From positions 103,153,285-103,217,284 of the forward strand of contig NC_134827.1 in assembly GCF_004210375.1 (NCBI RefSeq): DNA of 64,000 nucleotides. The letters are read 5' to 3'. The translations under genes and the position numbers were made by a program. Every line of letters starts with the position of its first letter. Positions within the stretch are counted from its first letter, which is position 1. The notes under the pieces are model-generated. The model was not told the DNA's origin. It made no database searches and worked only from the letters and a program-made list of their open reading frames with translations. The DNA comes from Tachypleus tridentatus (Eukaryota; Arthropoda; Merostomata; Xiphosura; Limulidae). Positions 9,463 through 24,100 of the stretch are shown here, one piece after another.

Positions 9463-12281
9463 GAGATATTATTGGAAATCAGATCAATTTTGTTGTTTAC
9501 CCAAAACACTTTATTTCATTTTTGTGTGCAATAAGAAATTCATGTTTACCTGTGTAGTCCACACAGACACTGATCATAACTAGCATAATGAAACATACTT
9601 TCTTCCTGTGTAGTCCACACAGACACTGATCATAACCAGTATAATGAAACATACTTTCTTCCTGTGTAGTCCACACAGACACTGATCATAACTAGCATAA
9701 TGAAACATACTTTCTTCCTGTGTAGTCCACACAGACACTGATCATAACTAGCATAATGAAACATACTTTCTTCCTGTGTAGTCCACACAGACACTGATCA
9801 TAACCAGTATAATGAAACATACTTTCTTCCTGTGTAGTCCACACAGACACTGATCATAACCAGTATAATGAAACATACTTTCTTCCTGTGTAGTCCACAC
9901 AGACACTGATCATAACCAGTATAATGAAACATACTTTCTTCCTGTGTAGTCCACACAGACACTGATCATAACCAGTATAATGAAACATACTTTCTTCCTG
10001 TGTAGTCCACACAGACACTGATCATAACTAGCATAATGAAACATACTTTCTTCCTGTGTAGTCCACACAGACACTGATCATAACTAGTATAATGAAACAT
10101 ACTTTCTTCCTGTGTAGTCCACACAGACACTGATCATAACCAGTATAATGAAACATACTTTCTTCCTGTGTAGTCCACACAGACACTGATCATAACTAGT
10201 ATAATGAAACATACTTTCTTCCTGTGTAGTCCACACAGACACTGATCATAACTAGTATAATGAAACATACTTTCTTCCTGTGTAGTCCACACAGACACTG
10301 ATCATAACCAGTATAATGAAACATACTTTCTTCCTGTGTAGTCCACACAGACACTGATCATAACCAGTATAATGAAACATACTTTCTTCCTGTGTAGTCC
10401 ACACAGACACTGATCATAACCAGTATAATGAAACATACTTTCTTCCTGTGTAGTCCACACAGACACTGATCATAACCAGTATAATGAAACATACTTTCTT
10501 CCTGTGTAGTCCACACAGACACTGATCATAACCAGTATAATGAAACATACTTTCTTCCTGTGTAGTCCACACAGACACTGATCATAACTAGTATAATGAA
10601 ACATACTTTCTTCCTGTGTAGTCCACACAGACACTGATCATAACTAGTATATAATGAAACATACTTTCTTCCTGTGTAGTCCACACAGACACTGATCATA
10701 ACTAGTATATATAATGAAACATACTTTCTTCCTGTGTAGTCCACACAGACACTGATCATAACTAGTATAATGAAACATACTTTCTTCCTGTGTAGTCCAC
10801 ACAGACACTGATCATAACCAGTATAATGAAACATACTTTCTTCCTGTGTAGTCCACACAGACACTGATCATAACTAGTATAATGAAACATACTTTCTTCC
10901 TGTGTAGTCCACACAGACACTGATCATAACCAGTATAATGAAACATACTTTCTTCCTGTGTAGTCCACACAGACACTGATCATAACTAGTATAATGAAAC
11001 ATACTTTCTTCCTGTGTAGTCCACACAGACACTGATCATAACTAGTATAATGAAACATACTTTCTTCCTGTGTAGTCCACACAGACACTGATCATAACCA
11101 GTATAATGAAACATACTTTCTTCCTGTGTAGTCCACACAGACACTGATCATAACCAGTATAATGAAACATACTTTCTTCCTGTGTAGTCCACACAGACAC
11201 TGATCATAACTAGTATAATGAAACATACTTTCTTCCTGTGTAGTCCACACAGACACTGATCATAACCAGTATAATGAAACATACTTTCTTCCTGTGTAGT
11301 CCACACAGACACTGATCATAACTAGTATAATGAAACATACTTTCTTCCTGTGTAGTCCACACAGACACTGATCATAACTAGTATAATGAAACATACTTTC
11401 TTCCTGTGTAGTCCACACAGACACTGATCATAACTAGTATATATGAAACATACTTTCTTCCTGTGTAGTCCACACAGACACTGATCATAACTAGTATAAT
11501 GAAACATACTTTCTTCCTGTGTAGTCCACACAGACACTGATCATAACTAGTATAATGAAACATACTTTCTTCCTGTGTAGTCCACACAGACACTGATCAT
11601 AACCAGTATAATGAAACATACTTTCTTCCTGTGTAGTCCACACAGACACTGATCATAACTAGTATAATGAAACATACTTTCTTCCTGTGTAGTCCACACA
11701 GACACTGATCATAACTAGTATAATGAAACATACTTTCTTCCTGTGTAGTCCACACAGACACTGATCATAACTAGTATAATGAAACATACTTTCTTCCTGT
11801 GTAGTCCACACAGACACTGATCATAACTAGTATAATGAAACATACTTTCTTCCTGTGTAGTCCACACAGACACTGATCATAACTAGTATAATGAAACATA
11901 CTTTCTTCCTGTGTAGTCCACACAGACACTGATCATAACTAGTATAATGAAACATACTTTCTTCCTGTGTAGTCCACACAGACACTGATCATAACTAGTA
12001 TAATGAAACATACTTTCTTCCTGTGTAGTCCACACAGACACTGATCATAACTAGTATAATGAAACATACTTTCTTCCTGTGTAGTCCACACAGACACTGA
12101 TCATAACTAGTATAATGAAACATACTTTCTTCCTGTGTAGTCCACACAGACACTGATCATAACTAGTATAATGAAACATACTTTCTTCCTGTGTAGTCCA
12201 CACAGACACTGATCATAACTAGTATAATGAAACATACTTTCTTCCTGTGTAGTCCACACAGACACTGATCATAACTAGTAT

Positions 12282-12839
12282 AATAAACATACTTTCTTCC
12301 TGTGTAGTCCACACAGACACTGATCATAACCAGTATAATGAAACATACTTTCTTCCTGTGTAGTCCACACAGACACTGATCATAACTAGTATAATGAAAC
12401 ATACTTTCTTCCTGTGTAGTCCACACAGACACTGATCATAACTAGTATAATGAAACATACTTTCTTCCTGTGTAGTCCACACAGACACTGATCATAACCA
12501 GTATAATGAAACATACTTTCTTCCTGTGTAGTCCACACAGACACTGATCATAACTAGTATAATAAACATACTTTCTTCCTGTGTAGTCCACACAGACACT
12601 GATCATAACTAGTATAATGAAACATACTTTCTTCCTGTGTAGTCCACACAGACACTGATCATAACTAGTATAATGAAACATACTTTCTTCCTGTGTAGTC
12701 CACACAGACACTGATCATAACTAGTATAATGAAACATACTTTCTTCCTGTGTAGTCCACACAGACACTGATCATAACTAGTATAATGAAACATACTTTCT
12801 TCCTGTGTAGTCCACACAGACACTGATCATAACTAGTAT
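12282..12839. repeat. local 279-bp segmental repeat within the satellite
   Basis: Two 55-bp monomers share the same one-base deletion (AATAAACAT for AATGAAACAT) at 12282 and 12561, exactly five monomers (279 bp) apart. The block between them has the T/C pattern T, C, T, T, C. Shared rare deletions at this spacing suggest duplication of a five-monomer block, although the flanking T/C pattern is only partly the same. Confidence 0.5.
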
Positions 12840-14504
12840 AATGAAACATACTTTCTTCCTGTGTAGTCCACACAGACACTGATCATAACCAGTATAATGA
12901 AACATACTTTCTTCCTGTGTAGTCCACACAGACACTGATCATAACCAGTATAATGAAACATACTTTCTTCCTGTGTAGTCCACACAGACACTGATCATAA
13001 CCAGTATAATGAAACATACTTTCTTCCTGTGTAGTCCACACAGACACTGATCATAACCAGTATAATGAAACATACTTTCTTCCTGTGTAGTCCACACAGA
13101 CACTGATCATAACTAGTATAATGAAACATACTTTCTTCCTGTGTAGTCCACACAGACACTGATCATAACTAGTATAATGAAACATACTTTCTTCCTGTGT
13201 AGTCCACACAGACACTGATCATAACTAGTATAATGAAACATACTTTCTTCCTGTGTAGTCCACACAGACACTGATCATAACCAGTATAATGAAACATACT
13301 TTCTTCCTGTGTAGTCCACACAGACACTGATCATAACCAGTATAATGAAACATACTTTCTTCCTGTGTAGTCCACACAGACACTGATCATAACTAGTATA
13401 ATGAAACATACTTTCTTCCTGTGTAGTCCACACAGACACTGATCATAACCAGTATAATGAAACATACTTTCTTCCTGTGTAGTCCACACAGACACTGATC
13501 ATAACCAGTATAATGAAACATACTTTCTTCCTGTGTAGTCCACACAGACACTGATCATAACCAGTATAATGAAACATACTTTCTTCCTGTGTAGTCCACA
13601 CAGACACTGATCATAACCAGTATAATGAAACATACTTTCTTCCTGTGTAGTCCACACAGACACTGATCATAACTAGTATAATGAAACATACTTTCTTCCT
13701 GTGTAGTCCACACAGACACTGATCATAACTAGTATAATGAAACATACTTTCTTCCTGTGTAGTCCACACAGACACTGATCATAACCAGTATAATGAAACA
13801 TACTTTCTTCCTGTGTAGTCCACACAGACACTGATCATAACTAGTATAATGAAACATACTTTCTTCCTGTGTAGTCCACACAGACACTGATCATAACTAG
13901 TATAATGAAACATACTTTCTTCCTGTGTAGTCCACACAGACACTGATCATAACTAGTATAATGAAACATACTTTCTTCCTGTGTAGTCCACACAGACACT
14001 GATCATAACTAGTATAATGAAACATACTTTCTTCCTGTGTAGTCCACACAGACACTGATCATAACTAGTATAATGAAACATACTTTCTTCCTGTGTAGTC
14101 CACACAGACACTGATCATAACTAGTATAATGAAACATACTTTCTTCCTGTGTAGTCCACACAGACACTGATCATAACTAGTATAATGAAACATACTTTCT
14201 TCCTGTGTAGTCCACACAGACACTGATCATAACTAGTATAATGAAACATACTTTCTTCCTGTGTAGTCCACACAGACACTGATCATAACTAGTATAATGA
14301 AACATACTTTCTTCCTGTGTAGTCCACACAGACACTGATCATAACCAGTATAATGAAACATACTTTCTTCCTGTGTAGTCCACACAGACACTGATCATAA
14401 CCAGTATAATGAAACATACTTTCTTCCTGTGTAGTCCACACAGACACTGATCATAACCAGTATAATGAAACATACTTTCTTCCTGTGTAGTCCACACAGA
14501 CACT

Positions 14505-14560
14505 GATCATAACCAGTATACTTTCTTCCTGTGTAGTAATGAAACATACTTTCTTCCTGT
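14505..14560. repeat. rearranged monomer with 18-bp internal duplication
   Basis: After ACCAGTAT the sequence jumps to ACTTTCTTCCTGTGTAGT and then resumes at AATGAAACATAC. An 18-bp piece of the monomer is therefore inserted at the AGTAT/AATG junction. The final AGT of the piece matches the normal context before ATAATG. Confidence 0.8.
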
Positions 14561-17500
14561 GTAGTCCACACAGACACTGATCATAACTAGTATAATGAAA
14601 CATACTTTCTTCCTGTGTAGTCCACACAGACACTGATCATAACTAGTATAATGAAACATACTTTCTTCCTGTGTAGTCCACACAGACACTGATCATAACT
14701 AGTATAATGAAACATACTTTCTTCCTGTGTAGTCCACACAGACACTGATCATAACTAGTATAATGAAACATACTTTCTTCCTGTGTAGTCCACACAGACA
14801 CTGATCATAACTAGTATAATGAAACATACTTTCTTCCTGTGTAGTCCACACAGACACTGATCATAACTAGTATAATGAAACATACTTTCTTCCTGTGTAG
14901 TCCACACAGACACTGATCATAACTAGTATAATGAAACATACTTTCTTCCTGTGTAGTCCACACAGACACTGATCATAACCAGTATAATGAAACATACTTT
15001 CTTCCTGTGTAGTCCACACAGACACTGATCATAACTAGTATAATGAAACATACTTTCTTCCTGTGTAGTCCACACAGACACTGATCATAACTAGTATAAT
15101 GAAACATACTTTCTTCCTGTGTAGTCCACACAGACACTGATCATAACCAGTATAATGAAACATACTTTCTTCCTGTGTAGTCCACACAGACACTGATCAT
15201 AACTAGTATAATGAAACATACTTTCTTCCTGTGTAGTCCACACAGACACTGATCATAACCAGTATAATGAAACATACTTTCTTCCTGTGTAGTCCACACA
15301 GACACTGATCATAACTAGTATAATGAAACATACTTTCTTCCTGTGTAGTCCACACAGACACTGATCATAACTAGTATAATGAAACATACTTTCTTCCTGT
15401 GTAGTCCACACAGACACTGATCATAACCAGTATAATGAAACATACTTTCTTCCTGTGTAGTCCACACAGACACTGATCATAACTAGTATAATGAAACATA
15501 CTTTCTTCCTGTGTAGTCCACACAGACACTGATCATAACTAGTATAATGAAACATACTTTCTTCCTGTGTAGTCCACACAGACACTGATCATAACTAGTA
15601 TAATGAAACATACTTTCTTCCTGTGTAGTCCACACAGACACTGATCATAACTAGTATAATGAAACATACTTTCTTCCTGTGTAGTCCACACAGACACTGA
15701 TCATAACTAGTATAATGAAACATACTTTCTTCCTGTGTAGTCCACACAGACACTGATCATAACTAGTATAATGAAACATACTTTCTTCCTGTGTAGTCCA
15801 CACAGACACTGATCATAACTAGTATAATGAAACATACTTTCTTCCTGTGTAGTCCACACAGACACTGATCATAACTAGTATAATGAAACATACTTTCTTC
15901 CTGTGTAGTCCACACAGACACTGATCATAACTAGTATAATGAAACATACTTTCTTCCTGTGTAGTCCACACAGACACTGATCATAACTAGTATAATGAAA
16001 CATACTTTCTTCCTGTGTAGTCCACACAGACACTGATCATAACTAGTATAATGAAACATACTTTCTTCCTGTGTAGTCCACACAGACACTGATCATAACT
16101 AGTATAATGAAACATACTTTCTTCCTGTGTAGTCCACACAGACACTGATCATAACTAGTATAATGAAACATACTTTCTTCCTGTGTAGTCCACACAGACA
16201 CTGATCATAACTAGTATAATGAAACATACTTTCTTCCTGTGTAGTCCACACAGACACTGATCATAACTAGTATAATGAAACATACTTTCTTCCTGTGTAG
16301 TCCACACAGACACTGATCATAACTAGTATAATGAAACATACTTTCTTCCTGTGTAGTCCACACAGACACTGATCATAACTAGTATAATGAAACATACTTT
16401 CTTCCTGTGTAGTCCACACAGACACTGATCATAACCAGTATAATGAAACATACTTTCTTCCTGTGTAGTCCACACAGACACTGATCATAACTAGTATAAT
16501 GAAACATACTTTCTTCCTGTGTAGTCCACACAGACACTGATCATAACTAGTATAATGAAACATACTTTCTTCCTGTGTAGTCCACACAGACACTGATCAT
16601 AACCAGTATAATGAAACATACTTTCTTCCTGTGTAGTCCACACAGACACTGATCATAACCAGTATAATGAAACATACTTTCTTCCTGTGTAGTCCACACA
16701 GACACTGATCATAACTAGTATAATGAAACATACTTTCTTCCTGTGTAGTCCACACAGACACTGATCATAACCAGTATAATGAAACATACTTTCTTCCTGT
16801 GTAGTCCACACAGACACTGATCATAACCAGTATAATGAAACATACTTTCTTCCTGTGTAGTCCACACAGACACTGATCATAACTAGTATAATGAAACATA
16901 CTTTCTTCCTGTGTAGTCCACACAGACACTGATCATAACCAGTATAATGAAACATACTTTCTTCCTGTGTAGTCCACACAGACACTGATCATAACCAGTA
17001 TAATGAAACATACTTTCTTCCTGTGTAGTCCACACAGACACTGATCATAACTAGTATAATGAAACATACTTTCTTCCTGTGTAGTCCACACAGACACTGA
17101 TCATAACTAGTATAATGAAACATACTTTCTTCCTGTGTAGTCCACACAGACACTGATCATAACTAGTATAATGAAACATACTTTCTTCCTGTGTAGTCCA
17201 CACAGACACTGATCATAACTAGTATAATGAAACATACTTTCTTCCTGTGTAGTCCACACAGACACTGATCATAACTAGTATAATGAAACATACTTTCTTC
17301 CTGTGTAGTCCACACAGACACTGATCATAACCAGTATAATGAAACATACTTTCTTCCTGTGTAGTCCACACAGACACTGATCATAACTAGTATAATGAAA
17401 CATACTTTCTTCCTGTGTAGTCCACACAGACACTGATCATAACTAGTATAATGAAACATACTTTCTTCCTGTGTAGTCCACACAGACACTGATCATAACT

Positions 17501-20500
17501 AGTATAATGAAACATACTTTCTTCCTGTGTAGTCCACACAGACACTGATCATAACTAGTATAATGAAACATACTTTCTTCCTGTGTAGTCCACACAGACA
17601 CTGATCATAACTAGTATAATGAAACATACTTTCTTCCTGTGTAGTCCACACAGACACTGATCATAACTAGTATAATGAAACATACTTTCTTCCTGTGTAG
17701 TCCACACAGACACTGATCATAACTAGTATAATGAAACATACTTTCTTCCTGTGTAGTCCACACAGACACTGATCATAACTAGTATAATGAAACATACTTT
17801 CTTCCTGTGTAGTCCACACAGACACTGATCATAACTAGTATAATGAAACATACTTTCTTCCTGTGTAGTCCACACAGACACTGATCATAACTAGTATAAT
17901 GAAACATACTTTCTTCCTGTGTAGTCCACACAGACACTGATCATAACTAGTATAATGAAACATACTTTCTTCCTGTGTAGTCCACACAGACACTGATCAT
18001 AACTAGTATAATGAAACATACTTTCTTCCTGTGTAGTCCACACAGACACTGATCATAACTAGTATAATGAAACATACTTTCTTCCTGTGTAGTCCACACA
18101 GACACTGATCATAACCAGTATAATGAAACATACTTTCTTCCTGTGTAGTCCACACAGACACTGATCATAACTAGTATAATGAAACATACTTTCTTCCTGT
18201 GTAGTCCACACAGACACTGATCATAACCAGTATAATGAAACATACTTTCTTCCTGTGTAGTCCACACAGACACTGATCATAACTAGTATAATGAAACATA
18301 CTTTCTTCCTGTGTAGTCCACACAGACACTGATCATAACTAGTATAATGAAACATACTTTCTTCCTGTGTAGTCCACACAGACACTGATCATAACTAGTA
18401 TAATGAAACATACTTTCTTCCTGTGTAGTCCACACAGACACTGATCATAACTAGTATAATGAAACATACTTTCTTCCTGTGTAGTCCACACAGACACTGA
18501 TCATAACTAGTATAATGAAACATACTTTCTTCCTGTGTAGTCCACACAGACACTGATCATAACTAGTATAATGAAACATACTTTCTTCCTGTGTAGTCCA
18601 CACAGACACTGATCATAACTAGTATAATGAAACATACTTTCTTCCTGTGTAGTCCACACAGACACTGATCATAACTAGTATAATGAAACATACTTTCTTC
18701 CTGTGTAGTCCACACAGACACTGATCATAACTAGTATAATGAAACATACTTTCTTCCTGTGTAGTCCACACAGACACTGATCATAACCAGTATAATGAAA
18801 CATACTTTCTTCCTGTGTAGTCCACACAGACACTGATCATAACTAGTATAATGAAACATACTTTCTTCCTGTGTAGTCCACACAGACACTGATCATAACT
18901 AGTATAATGAAACATACTTTCTTCCTGTGTAGTCCACACAGACACTGATCATAACTAGTATAATGAAACATACTTTCTTCCTGTGTAGTCCACACAGACA
19001 CTGATCATAACTAGTATAATGAAACATACTTTCTTCCTGTGTAGTCCACACAGACACTGATCATAACTAGTATAATGAAACATACTTTCTTCCTGTGTAG
19101 TCCACACAGACACTGATCATAACCAGTATAATGAAACATACTTTCTTCCTGTGTAGTCCACACAGACACTGATCATAACTAGTATAATGAAACATACTTT
19201 CTTCCTGTGTAGTCCACACAGACACTGATCATAACTAGTATAATGAAACATACTTTCTTCCTGTGTAGTCCACACAGACACTGATCATAACCAGTATAAT
19301 GAAACATACTTTCTTCCTGTGTAGTCCACACAGACACTGATCATAACTAGTATAATGAAACATACTTTCTTCCTGTGTAGTCCACACAGACACTGATCAT
19401 AACTAGTATAATGAAACATACTTTCTTCCTGTGTAGTCCACACAGACACTGATCATAACCAGTATAATGAAACATACTTTCTTCCTGTGTAGTCCACACA
19501 GACACTGATCATAACTAGTATAATGAAACATACTTTCTTCCTGTGTAGTCCACACAGACACTGATCATAACTAGTATAATGAAACATACTTTCTTCCTGT
19601 GTAGTCCACACAGACACTGATCATAACTAGTATAATGAAACATACTTTCTTCCTGTGTAGTCCACACAGACACTGATCATAACTAGTATAATGAAACATA
19701 CTTTCTTCCTGTGTAGTCCACACAGACACTGATCATAACTAGTATAATGAAACATACTTTCTTCCTGTGTAGTCCACACAGACACTGATCATAACTAGTA
19801 TAATGAAACATACTTTCTTCCTGTGTAGTCCACACAGACACTGATCATAACTAGTATAATGAAACATACTTTCTTCCTGTGTAGTCCACACAGACACTGA
19901 TCATAACTAGTATAATGAAACATACTTTCTTCCTGTGTAGTCCACACAGACACTGATCATAACTAGTATAATGAAACATACTTTCTTCCTGTGTAGTCCA
20001 CACAGACACTGATCATAACTAGTATAATGAAACATACTTTCTTCCTGTGTAGTCCACACAGACACTGATCATAACTAGTATAATGAAACATACTTTCTTC
20101 CTGTGTAGTCCACACAGACACTGATCATAACTAGTATAATGAAACATACTTTCTTCCTGTGTAGTCCACACAGACACTGATCATAACTAGTATAATGAAA
20201 CATACTTTCTTCCTGTGTAGTCCACACAGACACTGATCATAACTAGTATAATGAAACATACTTTCTTCCTGTGTAGTCCACACAGACACTGATCATAACC
20301 AGTATAATGAAACATACTTTCTTCCTGTGTAGTCCACACAGACACTGATCATAACTAGTATAATGAAACATACTTTCTTCCTGTGTAGTCCACACAGACA
20401 CTGATCATAACTAGTATAATGAAACATACTTTCTTCCTGTGTAGTCCACACAGACACTGATCATAACTAGTATAATGAAACATACTTTCTTCCTGTGTAG

Positions 20501-20771
20501 TCCACACAGACACTGATCATAACTAGTATAATGAAACATACTTTCTTCCTGTGTAGTCCACACAGACACTGATCATAACTAGTATAATGAAACATACTTT
20601 CTTCCTGTGTAGTCCACACAGACACTGATCATAACCAGTATAATGAAACATACTTTCTTCCTGTGTAGTCCACACAGACACTGATCATAACCAGTATAAT
20701 GAAACATACTTTCTTCCTGTGTAGTCCACACAGACACTGATCATAACTAGTATAATGAAACATACTTTCTT

Positions 20772-21111
20772 CCTGTGTAACACAGACACTGATCATAACT
20801 TATAATGAAACATACTTTCTTCCTGTGTAGTCCACACAGACACTGATCATAACTAGTATAATGAAACATACTTTCTTCCTGTGTAGTCCACACAGACACT
20901 GATCATAACTAGTATAATGAAACATACTTTCTTCCTGTGTAGTCCACACAGACACTGATCATAACTAGTATAATGAAACATACTTTCTTCCTGTGTAGTC
21001 CACACAGACACTGATCATAACCAGTATAATGAAACATACTTTCTTCCTGTGTAGTCCACACAGACACTGATCATAACCAGTAAACAGACACTGATCAAAC
21101 ATACTTTCTTC
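20772..21111. repeat. cluster of deleted monomers inside the satellite
   Basis: At about 20780 the monomer reads GTGTAACACAG (four bases lost) and AACTTATAATG (two lost). At about 21078 a monomer is truncated and joined as CCAGTAAACAGACACTGATC followed by AAACATAC. These are the only disruptions between 14560 and 31550. Confidence 0.8.
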
Positions 21112-24100
21112 CTGTGTAGTCCACACAGACACTGATCATAACTAGTATAATGAAACATACTTTCTTCCTGTGTAGTCCACACAGACACTGATCATAACTA
21201 GTATAATGAAACATACTTTCTTCCTGTGTAGTCCACACAGACACTGATCATAACTAGTATAATGAAACATACTTTCTTCCTGTGTAGTCCACACAGACAC
21301 TGATCATAACTAGTATAATGAAACATACTTTCTTCCTGTGTAGTCCACACAGACACTGATCATAACTAGTATAATGAAACATACTTTCTTCCTGTGTAGT
21401 CCACACAGACACTGATCATAACTAGTATAATGAAACATACTTTCTTCCTGTGTAGTCCACACAGACACTGATCATAACTAGTATAATGAAACATACTTTC
21501 TTCCTGTGTAGTCCACACAGACACTGATCATAACCAGTATAATGAAACATACTTTCTTCCTGTGTAGTCCACACAGACACTGATCATAACCAGTATAATG
21601 AAACATACTTTCTTCCTGTGTAGTCCACACAGACACTGATCATAACTAGTATAATGAAACATACTTTCTTCCTGTGTAGTCCACACAGACACTGATCATA
21701 ACTAGTATAATGAAACATACTTTCTTCCTGTGTAGTCCACACAGACACTGATCATAACCAGTATAATGAAACATACTTTCTTCCTGTGTAGTCCACACAG
21801 ACACTGATCATAACTAGTATAATGAAACATACTTTCTTCCTGTGTAGTCCACACAGACACTGATCATAACTAGTATAATGAAACATACTTTCTTCCTGTG
21901 TAGTCCACACAGACACTGATCATAACTAGTATAATGAAACATACTTTCTTCCTGTGTAGTCCACACAGACACTGATCATAACCAGTATAATGAAACATAC
22001 TTTCTTCCTGTGTAGTCCACACAGACACTGATCATAACTAGTATAATGAAACATACTTTCTTCCTGTGTAGTCCACACAGACACTGATCATAACTAGTAT
22101 AATGAAACATACTTTCTTCCTGTGTAGTCCACACAGACACTGATCATAACTAGTATAATGAAACATACTTTCTTCCTGTGTAGTCCACACAGACACTGAT
22201 CATAACTAGTATAATGAAACATACTTTCTTCCTGTGTAGTCCACACAGACACTGATCATAACTAGTATAATGAAACATACTTTCTTCCTGTGTAGTCCAC
22301 ACAGACACTGATCATAACTAGTATAATGAAACATACTTTCTTCCTGTGTAGTCCACACAGACACTGATCATAACTAGTATAATGAAACATACTTTCTTCC
22401 TGTGTAGTCCACACAGACACTGATCATAACCAGTATAATGAAACATACTTTCTTCCTGTGTAGTCCACACAGACACTGATCATAACTAGTATAATGAAAC
22501 ATACTTTCTTCCTGTGTAGTCCACACAGACACTGATCATAACTAGTATAATGAAACATACTTTCTTCCTGTGTAGTCCACACAGACACTGATCATAACCA
22601 GTATAATGAAACATACTTTCTTCCTGTGTAGTCCACACAGACACTGATCATAACTAGTATAATGAAACATACTTTCTTCCTGTGTAGTCCACACAGACAC
22701 TGATCATAACTAGTATAATGAAACATACTTTCTTCCTGTGTAGTCCACACAGACACTGATCATAACTAGTATAATGAAACATACTTTCTTCCTGTGTAGT
22801 CCACACAGACACTGATCATAACTAGTATAATGAAACATACTTTCTTCCTGTGTAGTCCACACAGACACTGATCATAACTAGTATAATGAAACATACTTTC
22901 TTCCTGTGTAGTCCACACAGACACTGATCATAACTAGTATAATGAAACATACTTTCTTCCTGTGTAGTCCACACAGACACTGATCATAACTAGTATAATG
23001 AAACATACTTTCTTCCTGTGTAGTCCACACAGACACTGATCATAACTAGTATAATGAAACATACTTTCTTCCTGTGTAGTCCACACAGACACTGATCATA
23101 ACTAGTATAATGAAACATACTTTCTTCCTGTGTAGTCCACACAGACACTGATCATAACCAGTATAATGAAACATACTTTCTTCCTGTGTAGTCCACACAG
23201 ACACTGATCATAACTAGTATAATGAAACATACTTTCTTCCTGTGTAGTCCACACAGACACTGATCATAACTAGTATAATGAAACATACTTTCTTCCTGTG
23301 TAGTCCACACAGACACTGATCATAACTAGTATAATGAAACATACTTTCTTCCTGTGTAGTCCACACAGACACTGATCATAACTAGTATAATGAAACATAC
23401 TTTCTTCCTGTGTAGTCCACACAGACACTGATCATAACTAGTATAATGAAACATACTTTCTTCCTGTGTAGTCCACACAGACACTGATCATAACTAGTAT
23501 AATGAAACATACTTTCTTCCTGTGTAGTCCACACAGACACTGATCATAACTAGTATAATGAAACATACTTTCTTCCTGTGTAGTCCACACAGACACTGAT
23601 CATAACTAGTATAATGAAACATACTTTCTTCCTGTGTAGTCCACACAGACACTGATCATAACTAGTATAATGAAACATACTTTCTTCCTGTGTAGTCCAC
23701 ACAGACACTGATCATAACTAGTATAATGAAACATACTTTCTTCCTGTGTAGTCCACACAGACACTGATCATAACCAGTATAATGAAACATACTTTCTTCC
23801 TGTGTAGTCCACACAGACACTGATCATAACTAGTATAATGAAACATACTTTCTTCCTGTGTAGTCCACACAGACACTGATCATAACTAGTATAATGAAAC
23901 ATACTTTCTTCCTGTGTAGTCCACACAGACACTGATCATAACTAGTATAATGAAACATACTTTCTTCCTGTGTAGTCCACACAGACACTGATCATAACCA
24001 GTATAATGAAACATACTTTCTTCCTGTGTAGTCCACACAGACACTGATCATAACTAGTATAATGAAACATACTTTCTTCCTGTGTAGTCCACACAGACAC

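Noticed and set aside
2238-9700. Common origin of the 110-bp and 56-bp repeats because both contain TGATCA
   Set aside because: The shared match is limited to a six-base palindrome and nearby AT-rich sequence, which is not enough to infer homology.
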